Assembly: GCF_028657905.1 (NCBI RefSeq)
Contig: NZ_CP117782.1
Coordinates: forward strand, 1,674,001-1,738,000
DNA from: Burkholderia sp. FERM BP-3421
GTDB taxonomy: Bacteria > Pseudomonadota > Gammaproteobacteria > Burkholderiales > Burkholderiaceae
Length of the DNA stretch: 64,000 nucleotides
Direction: 5' to 3'
Part shown: positions 1 to 9,808 of the stretch, one piece after another
Position numbering within the stretch: the first letter of the stretch is position 1
Layout: each line of letters opens with the position of its first letter
Notes under the pieces: model-generated
What the model saw: the letters and a program-made list of their open reading frames with translations, nothing else
Told to the model about the DNA's origin: nothing
Database searches by the model: none
Made by a program: the position numbers and the translations under genes

Positions 1-730
<730 letters not shown>

Positions 731-738
731 GATTGTCG

Positions 739-1401
739 TTAGAAAAGCGATGCGAATGGGGTCAGGACGGCGGTCACGACGTCGTAGCCGACGCCGACGA
801 GCGGGCGCAGCCAGAATTTCGTCAACAGGCCGGTCGCGACGAGCGCGAGCACGATGAAGAAGCCGTACGGTTCGATCCGCGACAGCATGATCGACTGCTT
901 CGGCGGCAGCAGCGCGGTCAGGATCCGGCCGCCGTCGAGCGGCGGCAGCGGGAACAGGTTCAGCACGCCGAGCACGAGATTCACGCCGACGCCCGCCGCG
1001 GCCATGCGCGTGAAGAACGGTTCGTCGACGCCCGCTCCGGCGAGCCCGATGCTGACGAAGCCCCACAGCAGCGCCTGCACGAAATTGCAGCCGGGGCCCG
1101 CGAGCGACACCCACAGGCTGCCCCAGCGCGGATTGCGCAGGTTGCCGAACGACACCGGCACGGGCTTCGCATAACCGAACAGGAACGCGCCGCTCGTCAG
1201 GAAATACAGCACGAGCGGGATCGCGATCGTGCCGATCGGATCGATGTGGCGCATCGGATTGAAGGACACGCGGCCCATCATGTAGGCGGTGTTGTCGCCG
1301 AGCAGGCGGGCGGCGTAGCCGTGGGCGGCCTCGTGCAGCGTGATCGCGAAGATCACGGGCAGTGCGTAGACGGCGATTGTTTGTATCAGGGAAGCATCCA
1401 T
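739..1401 (-). CDS. Site-2 protease family (M50) membrane metallopeptidase
   Basis: A 220-residue polytopic membrane protein of the M50 rhomboid-like/site-2 protease family. The zinc-binding HExxH motif is seen as HEAAH near residue 24. The family's second motif (NLFPLPPLDGG) lies near residue 170. Several hydrophobic segments fit an inner-membrane protein that cleaves substrates within the bilayer. Its physiological substrate cannot be read from sequence. It sits immediately upstream of trpS, an arrangement common in Burkholderia, where it is annotated only as a site-2 protease family protein. Confidence 0.9.
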   Translation of the reverse strand: MDASLIQTIAVYALPVIFAITLHEAAHGYAARLLGDNTAYMMGRVSFNPMRHIDPIGTIAIPLVLYFLTSGAFLFGYAKPVPVSFGNLRNPRWGSLWVSLAGPGCNFVQALLWGFVSIGLAGAGVDEPFFTRMAAAGVGVNLVLGVLNLFPLPPLDGGRILTALLPPKQSIMLSRIEPYGFFIVLALVATGLLTKFWLRPLVGVGYDVVTAVLTPFASLF

Positions 1402-1456
1402 AGCGCGCTATTGTAACAAGCAGGATCGGACCAGAACCGAACGGTTCGGTCAGGCA

Positions 1457-2092
1457 TCACGCGTCGGCCGTCAGGCCGAACGGTTCGAGCGGGCCGCGCC
1501 CCGCGCGCACGAGCTGCGGCGCGTCGCCCGTCAGGTCGATCACGGTCGACGGTTCGCGCGGACACGCGCCGCCGTCGATCACGAGATCCAGCTGTTTCTC
1601 GAGCTGCATGCGAATCTCGTCGGGATCGTTGAGCGGTTCGTCGTCGGGCGGCAGGATCAGGGTCGTGCCGAGCAGCGGTTCGCCGAGCGCATCGAGCAGC
1701 GCGAGCGTGATCGCGTGATCCGGCACGCGCAGCCCGATGGTCTTGCGCGACGGATGCGACAGCCGGCGCGGCACTTCCTTGGTCGCCTGCAGCAGGAACA
1801 CGTACGGGCCGGGCGTGACCGAGCGGATCAGGCGGTACTGGCGATTGTCGACCATCGCGAAATTGGCCAGCTCGGACAGATCGCGCACGAGCAGCGACAG
1901 ATGCTGCTTGTCGTCGAGCTGGCGGATCCGCCGGATGCGCTCGACCGCGTCCTTGTCGTCGAGGCGGCAGCCGAGCGCATAGCTCGAATCGGTCGGCAGC
2001 GCAACCACGCCGCCCTGCTTGACGATCTCCACCGCCTGCTTGATCAGGCGCGGCTGCGGATTTTCCGGATGAATCCTGAAGAACTGGGACAT
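1457..2092 (-). CDS. L-threonylcarbamoyladenylate synthase family (YciO/Sua5-type)
   Basis: A 211-residue protein of the YrdC/Sua5/YciO fold. This fold makes threonylcarbamoyl-AMP for the t6A modification of tRNAs reading ANN codons. The start MSQFFRIHPENPQPRL and the nucleotide-site segment VALPTDSSYALGC are typical of the YciO branch. The branch's exact activity is less certain than that of TsaC/Sua5. It is full length and lacks the C-terminal Sua5 domain. It lies 75 bp downstream of the PHP exoribonuclease gene on the same strand, a pairing also seen as trpH-yciO in enterobacteria. Confidence 0.88.
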   Translation of the reverse strand: MSQFFRIHPENPQPRLIKQAVEIVKQGGVVALPTDSSYALGCRLDDKDAVERIRRIRQLDDKQHLSLLVRDLSELANFAMVDNRQYRLIRSVTPGPYVFLLQATKEVPRRLSHPSRKTIGLRVPDHAITLALLDALGEPLLGTTLILPPDDEPLNDPDEIRMQLEKQLDLVIDGGACPREPSTVIDLTGDAPQLVRAGRGPLEPFGLTADA

Positions 2093-2167
2093 GGGGGCGA
2101 CGTTGAGAATGAGTACGCGAGCGCGCCGCCCCGCATCGGGCGGGGCCGCCGCGCCGCTTGCGCGGCG

Positions 2168-3007
2168 CTACAGCCAGCGTTCCCAGACGGGTTTGAGATC
2201 GGACGGCAGCGGCGGCAGGCTGCCAAGGTCGACACGGCCCTCGCCCGGCCCGTGGAAATCCGAGCCGCGCGACGCCTCGAAACCGAAGCGCCGGGCCACA
2301 TCCGCGTATTCGCGGTACTGGTCGGGCGTGTGGCTGCCCGTCACCACTTCGATCGCGCGGCCGCCGAGGTCGATGAATTCCGCGAAGAACGCATCGAACT
2401 CGATCGGCGTGAACGCATAGCGCCCCGGATGCGCGATGATCGCCTCGCCGCCCGCCTGCCGGATCCAGCCCACCGCGTCGGCAAGCTTCGCCCAACGATG
2501 CGGCACGTAGCCGGGCTTGCCGTCGCCGAGGAAGCTGTCGAACACGTCGGCCGTCGAGGCCGCGACGCCGTGCTCGACCAGGAAGCGCGCGAAATGCGTG
2601 CGCGAGATCAGGTCGGGATTCGACACGTACTTGAGCGCGCCCTCGTACGCGCCGGGAATGCCGAGCGCCTCGAGCTGCTCGCCGATCGCGACCGCGCGCG
2701 CCGCGCGCCCGTGCCGGGTGCGGTACAGGCCGTCGACGAGCGCCGGGTGAGCCGGATCGAGATTGAGGCCGACGATGTGCACGGTGCGCGACGCCCAGGT
2801 CACCGAGATCTCGACGCCGCTCAGATAACGCATGCCGAGCGCCTCCGCGGTCGCGCGCGCCTCCTGCTGTCCGCCGATCTCGTCGTGGTCGGTCAGCGAC
2901 CACAGCGTGACGCCGCCCGCATGGGCGCGGCGCGCGACGTCGACGGGCGACAGCTGGCCGTCGGAAACATTGGAATGGCAGTGGAGATCGGCGTTCATCA
3001 TCGGCAT
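2168..3007 (-). CDS. PHP-domain 5'-3' exoribonuclease (RNase AM / TrpH family)
   Basis: A 279-residue PHP-domain phosphoesterase. The first metal motif DLHCHSNVSDG is at residues 6-16 and the second (SLTDHDEIGG) is near residue 37. RGSDFHGPG, near the C-terminus, supplies further ligands. In E. coli this family (YciV/TrpH, RNase AM) trims 5' ends of ribosomal RNAs and removes short RNA or 3',5'-bisphosphonucleotides. Two Met codons (MPMMN) compete as start, and MNADLHCH (base 2998) is equally plausible. It is clustered with the YciO-type gene as in enterobacteria. Confidence 0.87.
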   Translation of the reverse strand: MPMMNADLHCHSNVSDGQLSPVDVARRAHAGGVTLWSLTDHDEIGGQQEARATAEALGMRYLSGVEISVTWASRTVHIVGLNLDPAHPALVDGLYRTRHGRAARAVAIGEQLEALGIPGAYEGALKYVSNPDLISRTHFARFLVEHGVAASTADVFDSFLGDGKPGYVPHRWAKLADAVGWIRQAGGEAIIAHPGRYAFTPIEFDAFFAEFIDLGGRAIEVVTGSHTPDQYREYADVARRFGFEASRGSDFHGPGEGRVDLGSLPPLPSDLKPVWERWL

Positions 3008-3068
3008 GGAAGGTTCCCAGCCATTCTACTGCAATGCGACAATCCGCCCCTGCCCCTCGCACGTCGAC

Positions 3069-3959
3069 TTACGCGCAGAATGCCTCGATCAGCGCGGCGA
3101 TCTGCTCGGGCTGGTCGTGATGGACCATGTGGCCCGCGTCGTCGACATACTTCTCGCGCCAGTCCGGGAACGCGGCGAAGCGCGCCTTGAACTCCGCCAG
3201 CGGGATCTCGCCCGCGAGCTGCGCGAGGGTCGGCGAGTTCACCGCCTCGACGTGCAGCACCTTCGCGCGCACCTGCGCCCAGCTCGCCATCACCTCGTCG
3301 AGGCGATACAGCATCGGCCCCATCATCTTGTGCGCGGGGTCCGCCAGCAGGTGATAGCGGCCGTCGTCGCGCAGCGTCGCCCAATGCCGGGCCAGGAAGG
3401 CCGCGCGGCGCGGCTCAAGGCGCGGATTGGTCTTGGTGAGGCGCGCGGCAACCTCGTCGAGCGAGGCGTACGCGCGCAACTCGGGCGGCGCATGCAGATC
3501 GTCGAGCCAGCGCCGCAGCCGCTTCGGCGCCTGCTCGGCGCGCGCCGGCGGCAGCCCGAAACCCTCCAGGTCGACCACCCGCCGCACCCGCTCGGGCCGC
3601 ACGCCCGCATACAGGCACACCACGTTCGCCCCCATGCTGTGGCCGACCAGGTTCACCTCGCCCGTCGGCGTGTAGTGGTCGATCAGCGCATCGAGATCCG
3701 CGAGATATTCCTGGAACCAGTAATGACCGCCGCCGCTCGCCGCGACCGTCCAGTCGGACAGCCCGAAGCCGCGCGCGTCGGGCGCGAGCACCTGCCAGTC
3801 GCCCGCGAGCGCGTCGACGACGAACTGGAACGACGCCGCGACATCCATCCAGCCATGCAGCATGTAGAGCGTCGGCGCATCGGGCCGCCCCCAGCGCCGG
3901 ACGTGCAGTTTGACGCCACGCACGGTGACGAAGTCGGATGCGGATTGGATGGGATTCAT
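3069..3959 (-). CDS. Alpha/beta-fold hydrolase
   Basis: An approximately 296-residue alpha/beta hydrolase starting MNPIQSASDF. An in-frame ATG lies four codons further upstream at base 3971. The oxyanion-hole HGWMDVA region, the nucleophile elbow GHSMGAN with serine, and a C-terminal catalytic His in DAGHMVHHDQPEQ are all visible. There is no signal peptide, so it should act in the cytoplasm on a small ester or related substrate that cannot be predicted. It stands alone between the RNase AM-like gene and the DUF455 gene, both on the same strand. Confidence 0.85.
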   Translation of the reverse strand: MNPIQSASDFVTVRGVKLHVRRWGRPDAPTLYMLHGWMDVAASFQFVVDALAGDWQVLAPDARGFGLSDWTVAASGGGHYWFQEYLADLDALIDHYTPTGEVNLVGHSMGANVVCLYAGVRPERVRRVVDLEGFGLPPARAEQAPKRLRRWLDDLHAPPELRAYASLDEVAARLTKTNPRLEPRRAAFLARHWATLRDDGRYHLLADPAHKMMGPMLYRLDEVMASWAQVRAKVLHVEAVNSPTLAQLAGEIPLAEFKARFAAFPDWREKYVDDAGHMVHHDQPEQIAALIEAFCA

Positions 3960-4050
3960 CGCCGGGGCCAAAAAAGAATGGTCGTTCGATTATATCGGGC
4001 GCGGTGCGGCTGTACAGCGCGCGGATGCGCCCGTCTATCGAGGCCGCGCT

Positions 4051-4908
4051 CTAGGCGCGCTCGGGCGCGGACGGCTCGGCGTCCTGCGCCGCGAGCGCCG
4101 CCAGTTCCACGTCGTCGAAGCCGGCATCGCGCCGCGCGTCGAAGTTGAACGGGCCGCGCAGGCGCGGTGCATGGTGGGTTTCGGCAAGCCGCAGGTAGGT
4201 CACATGAGGGTCGAGCCCCGTCTGCGCGCACAGATGGCGGAACCACTGATTGCCGATCCGCACGTGGCCGATCTCGTCGCGCAGGATCACGTCGAGGATC
4301 GCCGCCGACGCCATGTCTCCGGCCTGCGCGAGCCGCGCGCGGATCGGCGGCGACGCGTCGAGCCCGCGCGCCTCCAGCGTGCGCGGCACGAGCGCCATGC
4401 GCGCGAGCACGTCGGCCGCGGTGCGTTCGCACATCTCCCACAGCCCGTTGTGCGCGGAAAAATCGCCGTACGCGTGGCCGAACTCGGCGAGACGCGCCAC
4501 CAGCAGCGTGTAGTGATGCGCCTCTTCCGCCGCGACTTTCAGCCAGTCGGCGTAGAACGCCTCGGGCATGCCGCCGAAGCGCCAGACCGCGTCGAGCGCC
4601 AGATTGATCGCATTGAACTCGATGTGCGCGAGCGCGTGCAGCAGCGCGGCGCGCCCCGCTTCCGAGCGCATGTTGCGTCGCTGCAACTGGCGCGGCTCGA
4701 CCAGCTCGGGCCGCGCCGGCCGCCCGGGCAGGCCGGCCGGCTCGGCCGGCGTGCGCGCCGGATCGGGCGTCGCGCAGCCCGCCTGACAATCCGCCCACAG
4801 CGCGCGCACCTGCGCGCACTTCGCCGTGGGATCGGTCTCGCGCAGCGCAGCGAGCGCCGCGTCGCGCAGGCCGCGCGCCGGGACGGAGGATAAATTCGGG
4901 ACGGACAT
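4051..4908 (-). CDS. DUF455 ferritin-like domain protein
   Basis: A 285-residue member of the DUF455 family, which has a ferritin-like four-helix fold. Probable di-iron ligands are seen as HIEFNAINLALD near residue 95, then AEEAHHYTLL and RDEIGHVRIGNQWF. Their E...ExxH spacing resembles MiaE-type hydroxylases, but the family's reaction is unknown. The start was set at MSVPNLSS because the longer frame upstream is low-complexity Ala/Arg without a ribosome site. It diverges from the gamma-carbonic anhydrase gene across 134 bp. Confidence 0.85.
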   Translation of the reverse strand: MSVPNLSSVPARGLRDAALAALRETDPTAKCAQVRALWADCQAGCATPDPARTPAEPAGLPGRPARPELVEPRQLQRRNMRSEAGRAALLHALAHIEFNAINLALDAVWRFGGMPEAFYADWLKVAAEEAHHYTLLVARLAEFGHAYGDFSAHNGLWEMCERTAADVLARMALVPRTLEARGLDASPPIRARLAQAGDMASAAILDVILRDEIGHVRIGNQWFRHLCAQTGLDPHVTYLRLAETHHAPRLRGPFNFDARRDAGFDDVELAALAAQDAEPSAPERA

Positions 4909-5042
4909 GAGGAATCCACGTCGAGGCGCGCCGGGAAGCTGCGCGCGCAAGCGTTTACAATAGGCGGTCAGGCCGGCGCGCCCAGCGCGCGCCGCACCTG
5001 GCGCCATTGTACCGGCGCCCAACCAGATCAATCGGAGACTTC

Positions 5043-5567
5043 GTGACCATCTACAAGCTCGGCGATACCGCCCCGACCATCCATGAAAGCGTCTTCGTCG
5101 CGGATACCGCGGCGATCATCGGCCAGGTCGTTCTCGAGGAGAACGCGAGCGTGTGGTTTGGCGCGACGATCCGCGGCGACAACGAGCCGATCAGGGTCGG
5201 CGCCGGCAGCAACGTGCAGGAAGGCGCGGTGCTGCACACCGACCCCGGCTGCCCGCTGACGATCGCGCCGAACGTCACGATCGGCCACCAGGCGATGCTG
5301 CATGGCTGCACGATCGGCGAGGGTTCGCTGATCGGGATTCAGGCGGTGGTCTTGAATCGCGCGGTGATCGGCCGCAACTGTCTGGTTGGCGCGGGCGCCG
5401 TGATCACGGAAGGCAAGACCTTCCCGGACAATTCGCTGATCCTGGGCGCGCCCGCCCGGGTCGCGCGCACCTTGTCCGACGAGGAGATCGCGAGCCTGCA
5501 TGTGAACACGCGCAATTACGCCGAACGGCGTGCGTATTTCAAGGAGCAGCTCGTGCGGATCGGCTAG
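5043..5567 (+). CDS. Gamma-carbonic anhydrase family protein (hexapeptide repeat)
   Basis: A 174-residue left-handed beta-helix protein. It reads VTIYKLGDTAP from a GTG start preceded by a GGAG ribosome site, and the segment VWFGATIRGDNEPI is the family hallmark. Three histidines in HTDPGC and GHQAMLHGC match the inter-subunit zinc site of Cam/CaiE/YrdA proteins. Many members lack measurable CO2 hydration, so the enzymatic claim is a family inference. It heads a plus-strand run with hslO and a lipoprotein gene. The ATG 36 bp upstream lacks a ribosome site and was not used. Confidence 0.9.
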   Translation: MTIYKLGDTAPTIHESVFVADTAAIIGQVVLEENASVWFGATIRGDNEPIRVGAGSNVQEGAVLHTDPGCPLTIAPNVTIGHQAMLHGCTIGEGSLIGIQAVVLNRAVIGRNCLVGAGAVITEGKTFPDNSLILGAPARVARTLSDEEIASLHVNTRNYAERRAYFKEQLVRIG

Positions 5568-5609
5568 GCCGACTGCCCGCGCGAGCTGTCCGACTAGCGA
5601 GGAAAAAGA

Positions 5610-6560
5610 GTGAGCGACCAGTTACAGAAATTCATGTTCAGCGCGGCCCCGGTGCGCGGCGAGATCGTCTCGCTGAGCAATACGTGGCAGGAAGTCCTGA
5701 CGCGCCGGGACTACCCGGCCCCGGTGCGCACCATGCTCGGCGAGATGATGGCCGCCTGCGCGCTGCTGTCCGCGAACCTGAAGTTCGACGGCATGCTCAT
5801 CATGCAGATCTTCGGCGACGGCCCGGTCAAGATGCTCGTGGTGCAGTGCGGATCGGATCTGTCGATGCGCGCGACCGCGAAGTTCTCGGACCAGGTCGCG
5901 GCAACGATCGGCGACGACGTGGGCTTCGCCGAGCTGATCAACGCGAGCGGCCACGGCCGCTGCGTGATCACGCTCGATCCGGCCGACAAGCGACCCGGCC
6001 AGCAGCCGTACCAGGGCATCGTGCCGCTCAACGGCGAACATGGCCCGCTCGAATCGATCGCGCAGGTGCTCGAGCATTACATGCACCATTCCGAGCAGCT
6101 CGACACGCGCCTCTGGCTCGCGGCCAACCGCGACCGCGCCGTCGGCATGCTGCTGCAGAAGCTGCCCGGCGACGGCGGCATCGTGCCACGCGCGAACGAA
6201 ACCGATGTGGATACCTGGGAACGGGTCTGCACGCTCGGCGGCACGCTGTCCTCGAAGGAACTGCTCGAAGTGGAACCCGAGACGGTGTTTCGGCGTCTGT
6301 TCTGGCAGGAGAACGTGCAGCACTTCGAACCGGCCGCGACGCGCTTCCAGTGCACCTGCTCGCGCGGCAAGGTCGGCTCGATGCTGCGCATGCTCGGTCG
6401 CGAGGAAGTCGACGGCGTGATCGAGGAGCGCGGCCACGTCGAGATCCACTGCGAATTCTGCAACCAGCGCTACGAGTTCGACCCCGTCGACATTGCGCAA
6501 TTGTTCGCGGCGCCCGCGCTCGACACGGGTGTCGCCCCCGCCGCCGACCAGCGGCACTGA
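5610..6560 (+). CDS. hslO: Hsp33 redox-regulated chaperone
   Basis: A 316-residue Hsp33, a holdase chaperone that is activated by oxidation and heat in the cytoplasm. The C-terminal redox switch has four cysteines as CTC (FQCTCSRGK) and CEFC. They bind zinc when reduced and form disulfides under oxidative stress. The GTG start follows a purine-rich ribosome site (GAGGAAAAAGA). It lies 42 bp behind the carbonic anhydrase gene and is probably in the same operon. The length is normal for beta-proteobacteria. Confidence 0.95.
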   Translation: MSDQLQKFMFSAAPVRGEIVSLSNTWQEVLTRRDYPAPVRTMLGEMMAACALLSANLKFDGMLIMQIFGDGPVKMLVVQCGSDLSMRATAKFSDQVAATIGDDVGFAELINASGHGRCVITLDPADKRPGQQPYQGIVPLNGEHGPLESIAQVLEHYMHHSEQLDTRLWLAANRDRAVGMLLQKLPGDGGIVPRANETDVDTWERVCTLGGTLSSKELLEVEPETVFRRLFWQENVQHFEPAATRFQCTCSRGKVGSMLRMLGREEVDGVIEERGHVEIHCEFCNQRYEFDPVDIAQLFAAPALDTGVAPAADQRH

Positions 6561-6627
6561 CGTCCGCCGCGCCCCGTCCCGGGGCGTCGGCCGGCGCCGG
6601 ATCGTCGTCGTTGTTGGAGATGCCAAG

Positions 6628-6975
6628 ATGAAACCGTCTTACCGCCGCACCGCGCCGCTCGTCGCGCCCCTTGCGGTCACCCTCGCGCTCGCGGGCTGCG
6701 CGGTCGAGCCGCCGTCGACGCTGCTGAGCCGCCTGCCGGACGGCCAGCCCGGTGCGGCCGGCCCGGCTCACCCGCTCACGCCCGACGAACGCAAGCGTTT
6801 CGACGCGATCGATCGGCAGGTGCTCGCCGAGCAGAACCGGGCCATCACCGCCGACGCCGCCGCGCGCGCCTGGAGCTACTACACGCCGCCGCCCGTCACC
6901 TACTACGGCGGCTATTACGGCCGGGGCGGCTGGGGCAGCGGCATCGGCTACAGCTATCCCGGCTGGTGGTGGTAA
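6628..6975 (+). CDS. Small putative lipoprotein
   Basis: A 115-residue protein whose N-terminus (MKPSYRR, a hydrophobic stretch, then LALAGCA) is a signal peptide ending in a lipobox. Cys25 would be lipidated and the protein held in the outer membrane or periplasm. The rest has a short charged middle and a Tyr/Gly-rich C-terminal tail (YYGGYYGRGGWGSG). Function is unknown. A GGAG ribosome site precedes the ATG, and a good terminator follows the stop. It is probably the last gene of the hslO transcription unit. Confidence 0.8.
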   Translation: MKPSYRRTAPLVAPLAVTLALAGCAVEPPSTLLSRLPDGQPGAAGPAHPLTPDERKRFDAIDRQVLAEQNRAITADAAARAWSYYTPPPVTYYGGYYGRGGWGSGIGYSYPGWWW

Positions 6976-7008
6976 AAACGCACGTCCGATTAACAAGCCG
7001 CAGGAAAT

Positions 7009-7038
7009 AAAAAGCGCGACTCGCAAGTCGCGCTTTTT
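7009..7038. terminator. Bidirectional intrinsic terminator between lipoprotein gene and ftsB
   Basis: The stem AAAGCGCGAC / GTCGCGCTTT has a six-base loop and a T tract on the plus strand and a matching A/T tract on the other. It separates two convergent genes and can stop transcription from both. Confidence 0.85.
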
Positions 7039-7056
7039 ATCATGGGATCCGAAGCA

Positions 7057-7491
7057 TCAGCCGTCGTGGTGCGCGGGTTTCGCCGCCTTGTTCGCATGCC
7101 GCTTGTCGGGCTTCGCGCGCGACTCCGGATTCGGCACCACGCGCACCGGCGCGGCCGACACCTCGCCGCGCGTCGACGTCGCCGCCATCTGCGCGCCGCT
7201 CGCCGCGAGCGCCGGCGCGTTCGGCGAGACGAACTGCACGAACACCTCGCTGTCCTTGACCATGCCCATCTCGTAGCGGGCGCGCTCCTCGATCGCCGCG
7301 GTGCCGTTTTGCAGATCCTGCACCTCGCCGCCGATCCGCTCGTTGCGCAGCTTCTCGTCGGCGTTGCGCTGCAACTGGTCGCTCAGCTGCTGGCGCAGCT
7401 CGTGTACCCGCAGCCAACCGCCGTGCCCCCACCAGAGAGGGTACTGAATCAACGCCAACAGGGCGATCAGAACGACGGTAACAAGCCGCAT
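7057..7491 (-). CDS. ftsB: Cell division protein FtsB
   Basis: A 144-residue bitopic membrane protein. It has a short cytoplasmic N-terminus, one transmembrane segment (VTVVLIALLALIQYPLW, about residues 4-20), then a periplasmic coiled coil (LRVHELRQQLSDQLQRNADE) ending near the conserved ERARYEMGMV. FtsB joins FtsL and FtsQ in the divisome core. It lies directly downstream of eno, the usual order in beta- and gamma-proteobacteria. The C-terminal tail beyond residue 100 is Ala/Lys-rich and looks unstructured. The tail makes it longer than E. coli FtsB (103 residues). Confidence 0.93.
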   Translation of the reverse strand: MRLVTVVLIALLALIQYPLWWGHGGWLRVHELRQQLSDQLQRNADEKLRNERIGGEVQDLQNGTAAIEERARYEMGMVKDSEVFVQFVSPNAPALAASGAQMAATSTRGEVSAAPVRVVPNPESRAKPDKRHANKAAKPAHHDG

Positions 7492-7514
7492 GAATGAACC
7501 GCAGATATAAGAAT

Positions 7515-7543
7515 CGCCGCTCTGCGAGGATCACAGAGCGGCG
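7515..7543 (-). terminator. Hairpin between eno and ftsB (weak terminator or attenuator)
   Basis: A perfect 10-bp inverted repeat (CGCCGCTCTG / CAGAGCGGCG) with a 9-base loop lies in the eno-ftsB gap. On the minus strand the tail is ATTCTTATAT rather than a real T run, so it may only partly terminate and so lower ftsB expression relative to eno. Confidence 0.5.
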
Positions 7544-7573
7544 TCATCGATGACAAGGACCGATAGTAACGCG

Positions 7574-8857
7574 TTAGCGCAAGTTATAGAACGCCGACTT
7601 GCCCGGATAGCTCGCGATGTCGCCGAGATCCTCTTCGATGCGCAGCAGTTGGTTGTACTTCGAAATGCGGTCGCTGCGCGACAGCGAACCCGTCTTGATC
7701 TGCCCCGCGTTCAGGCCGACCGCGATATCGGCGATCGTCGAATCCTCGGTTTCACCCGAACGGTGCGAAATCACCGCCGTGTAGCCCGCGCGCTTGGCCA
7801 TCTCGATCGCCGCGAACGTTTCGGTCAACGTACCGATCTGATTGATCTTGATGAGGATCGAGTTCGCGATGCCCTGATCGATGCCTTCCTTCAGGATCCG
7901 CGTGTTCGTGACGAACAGGTCGTCGCCGACCAGCTGCACCTTCTTGCCCAGACGCTCGGTCAGCAGCTTCCAGCCGGCCCAGTCGCCTTCGTGCATGCCA
8001 TCCTCGATCGACACGATCGGGAACTTGTCGGCGAGCGTGGCGAGATAGTCGGTGAATTCCGCCGACGACAGCTGCAGGCCTTCGCCCGCGAGCTGGTACT
8101 TGCCGTCGTGGTAGAACTCGGACGCCGCGCAATCGAGCGCGAGCAGCACGTCCTCGCCCGCGCGGTAGCCGGCCTTCTCGATCGCCTGCAGGATCATCGA
8201 CAGGCACTCGTCGTTGCTGCCGAAGTTCGGCGCGAAGCCGCCCTCGTCGCCCACGGCCGTGCTCATGCCGCGATCCGACAGGATCTTCTTCAGCGCGTGG
8301 AACACTTCCGCGCCGCAACGCAGCGCTTCACGGAAGGTCGGCTGGCTGACCGGCACGATCATGAATTCCTGGATGTCCAGGCTGTTGTTCGCGTGCGCGC
8401 CGCCGTTGACGATGTTCATCATCGGCACCGGCAGCTGCATCGCGCCCGAGCCGCCGAAGTAGCGGTACAGCGGCAGGCCCGCTTCCTCGGCCGCCGCCTT
8501 CGCGACCGCCATCGACACCGCGAGCATCGCGTTCGCGCCGAGGCGCGACTTGTTGTCGGTGCCGTCCAGTTCGAGCAGCGTCTTGTCGAGGAACGCCTGC
8601 TCCGACGCGTCGAGGCCCATGATCGCCTCGGAGATTTCGGTGTTGATATGCTCGACCGCCTTCAGCACCCCCTTGCCGCCGTAACGGCCGGTTTCGCCGT
8701 CACGCAGTTCGATCGCCTCGCGCGAACCGGTGGACGCGCCCGACGGCACCGCCGCGCGGCCCATCGTGCCCGATTCGAGCAGCACGTCGCACTCGACCGT
8801 GGGGTTGCCGCGCGAATCCAGAATCTCGCGGCCGATGATATCTACGATTGCACTCAT
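7574..8857 (-). CDS. eno: Enolase
   Basis: A 427-residue phosphopyruvate hydratase that interconverts 2-phosphoglycerate and phosphoenolpyruvate in glycolysis. Visible landmarks are the N-terminal REILDSRGNPTVE, the catalytic GDEGGFAPN region, the lysine-bearing loop ILIKINQIGT and the signature SHRSGETED. The length is typical. It is in the conserved block pyrG-kdsA-eno-ftsB on the minus strand, 96 bp after kdsA. The intervening bases contain no convincing gene. Confidence 0.98.
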   Translation of the reverse strand: MSAIVDIIGREILDSRGNPTVECDVLLESGTMGRAAVPSGASTGSREAIELRDGETGRYGGKGVLKAVEHINTEISEAIMGLDASEQAFLDKTLLELDGTDNKSRLGANAMLAVSMAVAKAAAEEAGLPLYRYFGGSGAMQLPVPMMNIVNGGAHANNSLDIQEFMIVPVSQPTFREALRCGAEVFHALKKILSDRGMSTAVGDEGGFAPNFGSNDECLSMILQAIEKAGYRAGEDVLLALDCAASEFYHDGKYQLAGEGLQLSSAEFTDYLATLADKFPIVSIEDGMHEGDWAGWKLLTERLGKKVQLVGDDLFVTNTRILKEGIDQGIANSILIKINQIGTLTETFAAIEMAKRAGYTAVISHRSGETEDSTIADIAVGLNAGQIKTGSLSRSDRISKYNQLLRIEEDLGDIASYPGKSAFYNLR

Positions 8858-8953
8858 GGTTTCCTCTGAGGATGACGATGGATTCTGTCTGTCTCTACGT
8901 CTGCGGCGAGCGGCCCGCGCCCTCTGTGGACGCGTGGGCGGCCGCCGAGTTCA

Positions 8954-9808
8954 TCAATTGAAATCGTTTTCCAGGAACGGCGTGCGCTTCACGGCCTGAT
9001 CGAGCGTGACGAGCGTCTCGAGCAGCGCTTCCATGCGGTGCAGCGGCACGGCGTTCGGGCCGTCCGACTTGGCTTCGGCCGGGTTCGGGTGAGTCTCCAT
9101 GAAGAGCCCGGCGACCCCCGTCGCGACCGCCGCGCGCGCGAGCACCGGCACGAATTCGCGCTGGCCGCCCGAACTCGTGCCCTGCCCGCCCGGCAGCTGC
9201 ACCGAGTGGGTGGCGTCGAACACGACCGGCGCACCCGTCTCGCGCATGATCGCGAGCGAACGCATGTCGGACACGAGGTTGTTGTAGCCGAACGACGCAC
9301 CGCGCTCGCACGCGAAGAAGCGGTCCTCGGACAGGCCGGCTTCGCGCGCGGCCGCCCGCGCCTTGTCGATCACGTTCTTCATGTCGTGCGGCGCGAGGAA
9401 CTGGCCCTTCTTGATGTTGACGGGCTTGCCCGAGCGCGCGCAGGCGTGGATGAAATCAGTCTGGCGGCACAGGAACGCGGGCGTCTGCAGGACGTCGACC
9501 ACCGACGCAACCGCCTCGATCTCCTCGATCGCGTGCACGTCGGTCAGGATCGGCAGGCCGAGCTGGCGCTTGACCTCGGACAGGATCCGCAGCCCTTCGT
9601 CCATCCCGAGCCCGCGGAACGACGTGCCGGAGCTGCGGTTCGCCTTGTCGTACGACGACTTGTAGATCAGCGGTACGTTCAGCTTCGCGCAGATTTCCTT
9701 CAGCCGGCCCGCGGTATCGAGCGCCATCTGCTCGGATTCGACGACGCAGGTGCCGGCGATCAGGAAGAACGGCCGGTCGAGACCGACTTCGAAATCGCCC
9801 AGTTTCAT
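8954..9808 (-). CDS. kdsA: 3-deoxy-8-phosphooctulonate (KDO8P) synthase
   Basis: A 284-residue enzyme condensing phosphoenolpyruvate with arabinose-5-phosphate to KDO-8-phosphate, for the lipopolysaccharide inner core. The segment IAGTCVVESEQ has a cysteine at residue 21. In this family a Cys here marks the metal-dependent class, whereas E. coli KdsA has Asn. The substrate motif YKSSYDKANRSS is intact. The ATG overlaps the pyrG stop codon by four bases (ATGA), so the two are translationally coupled. Confidence 0.96.
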   Translation of the reverse strand: MKLGDFEVGLDRPFFLIAGTCVVESEQMALDTAGRLKEICAKLNVPLIYKSSYDKANRSSGTSFRGLGMDEGLRILSEVKRQLGLPILTDVHAIEEIEAVASVVDVLQTPAFLCRQTDFIHACARSGKPVNIKKGQFLAPHDMKNVIDKARAAAREAGLSEDRFFACERGASFGYNNLVSDMRSLAIMRETGAPVVFDATHSVQLPGGQGTSSGGQREFVPVLARAAVATGVAGLFMETHPNPAEAKSDGPNAVPLHRMEALLETLVTLDQAVKRTPFLENDFN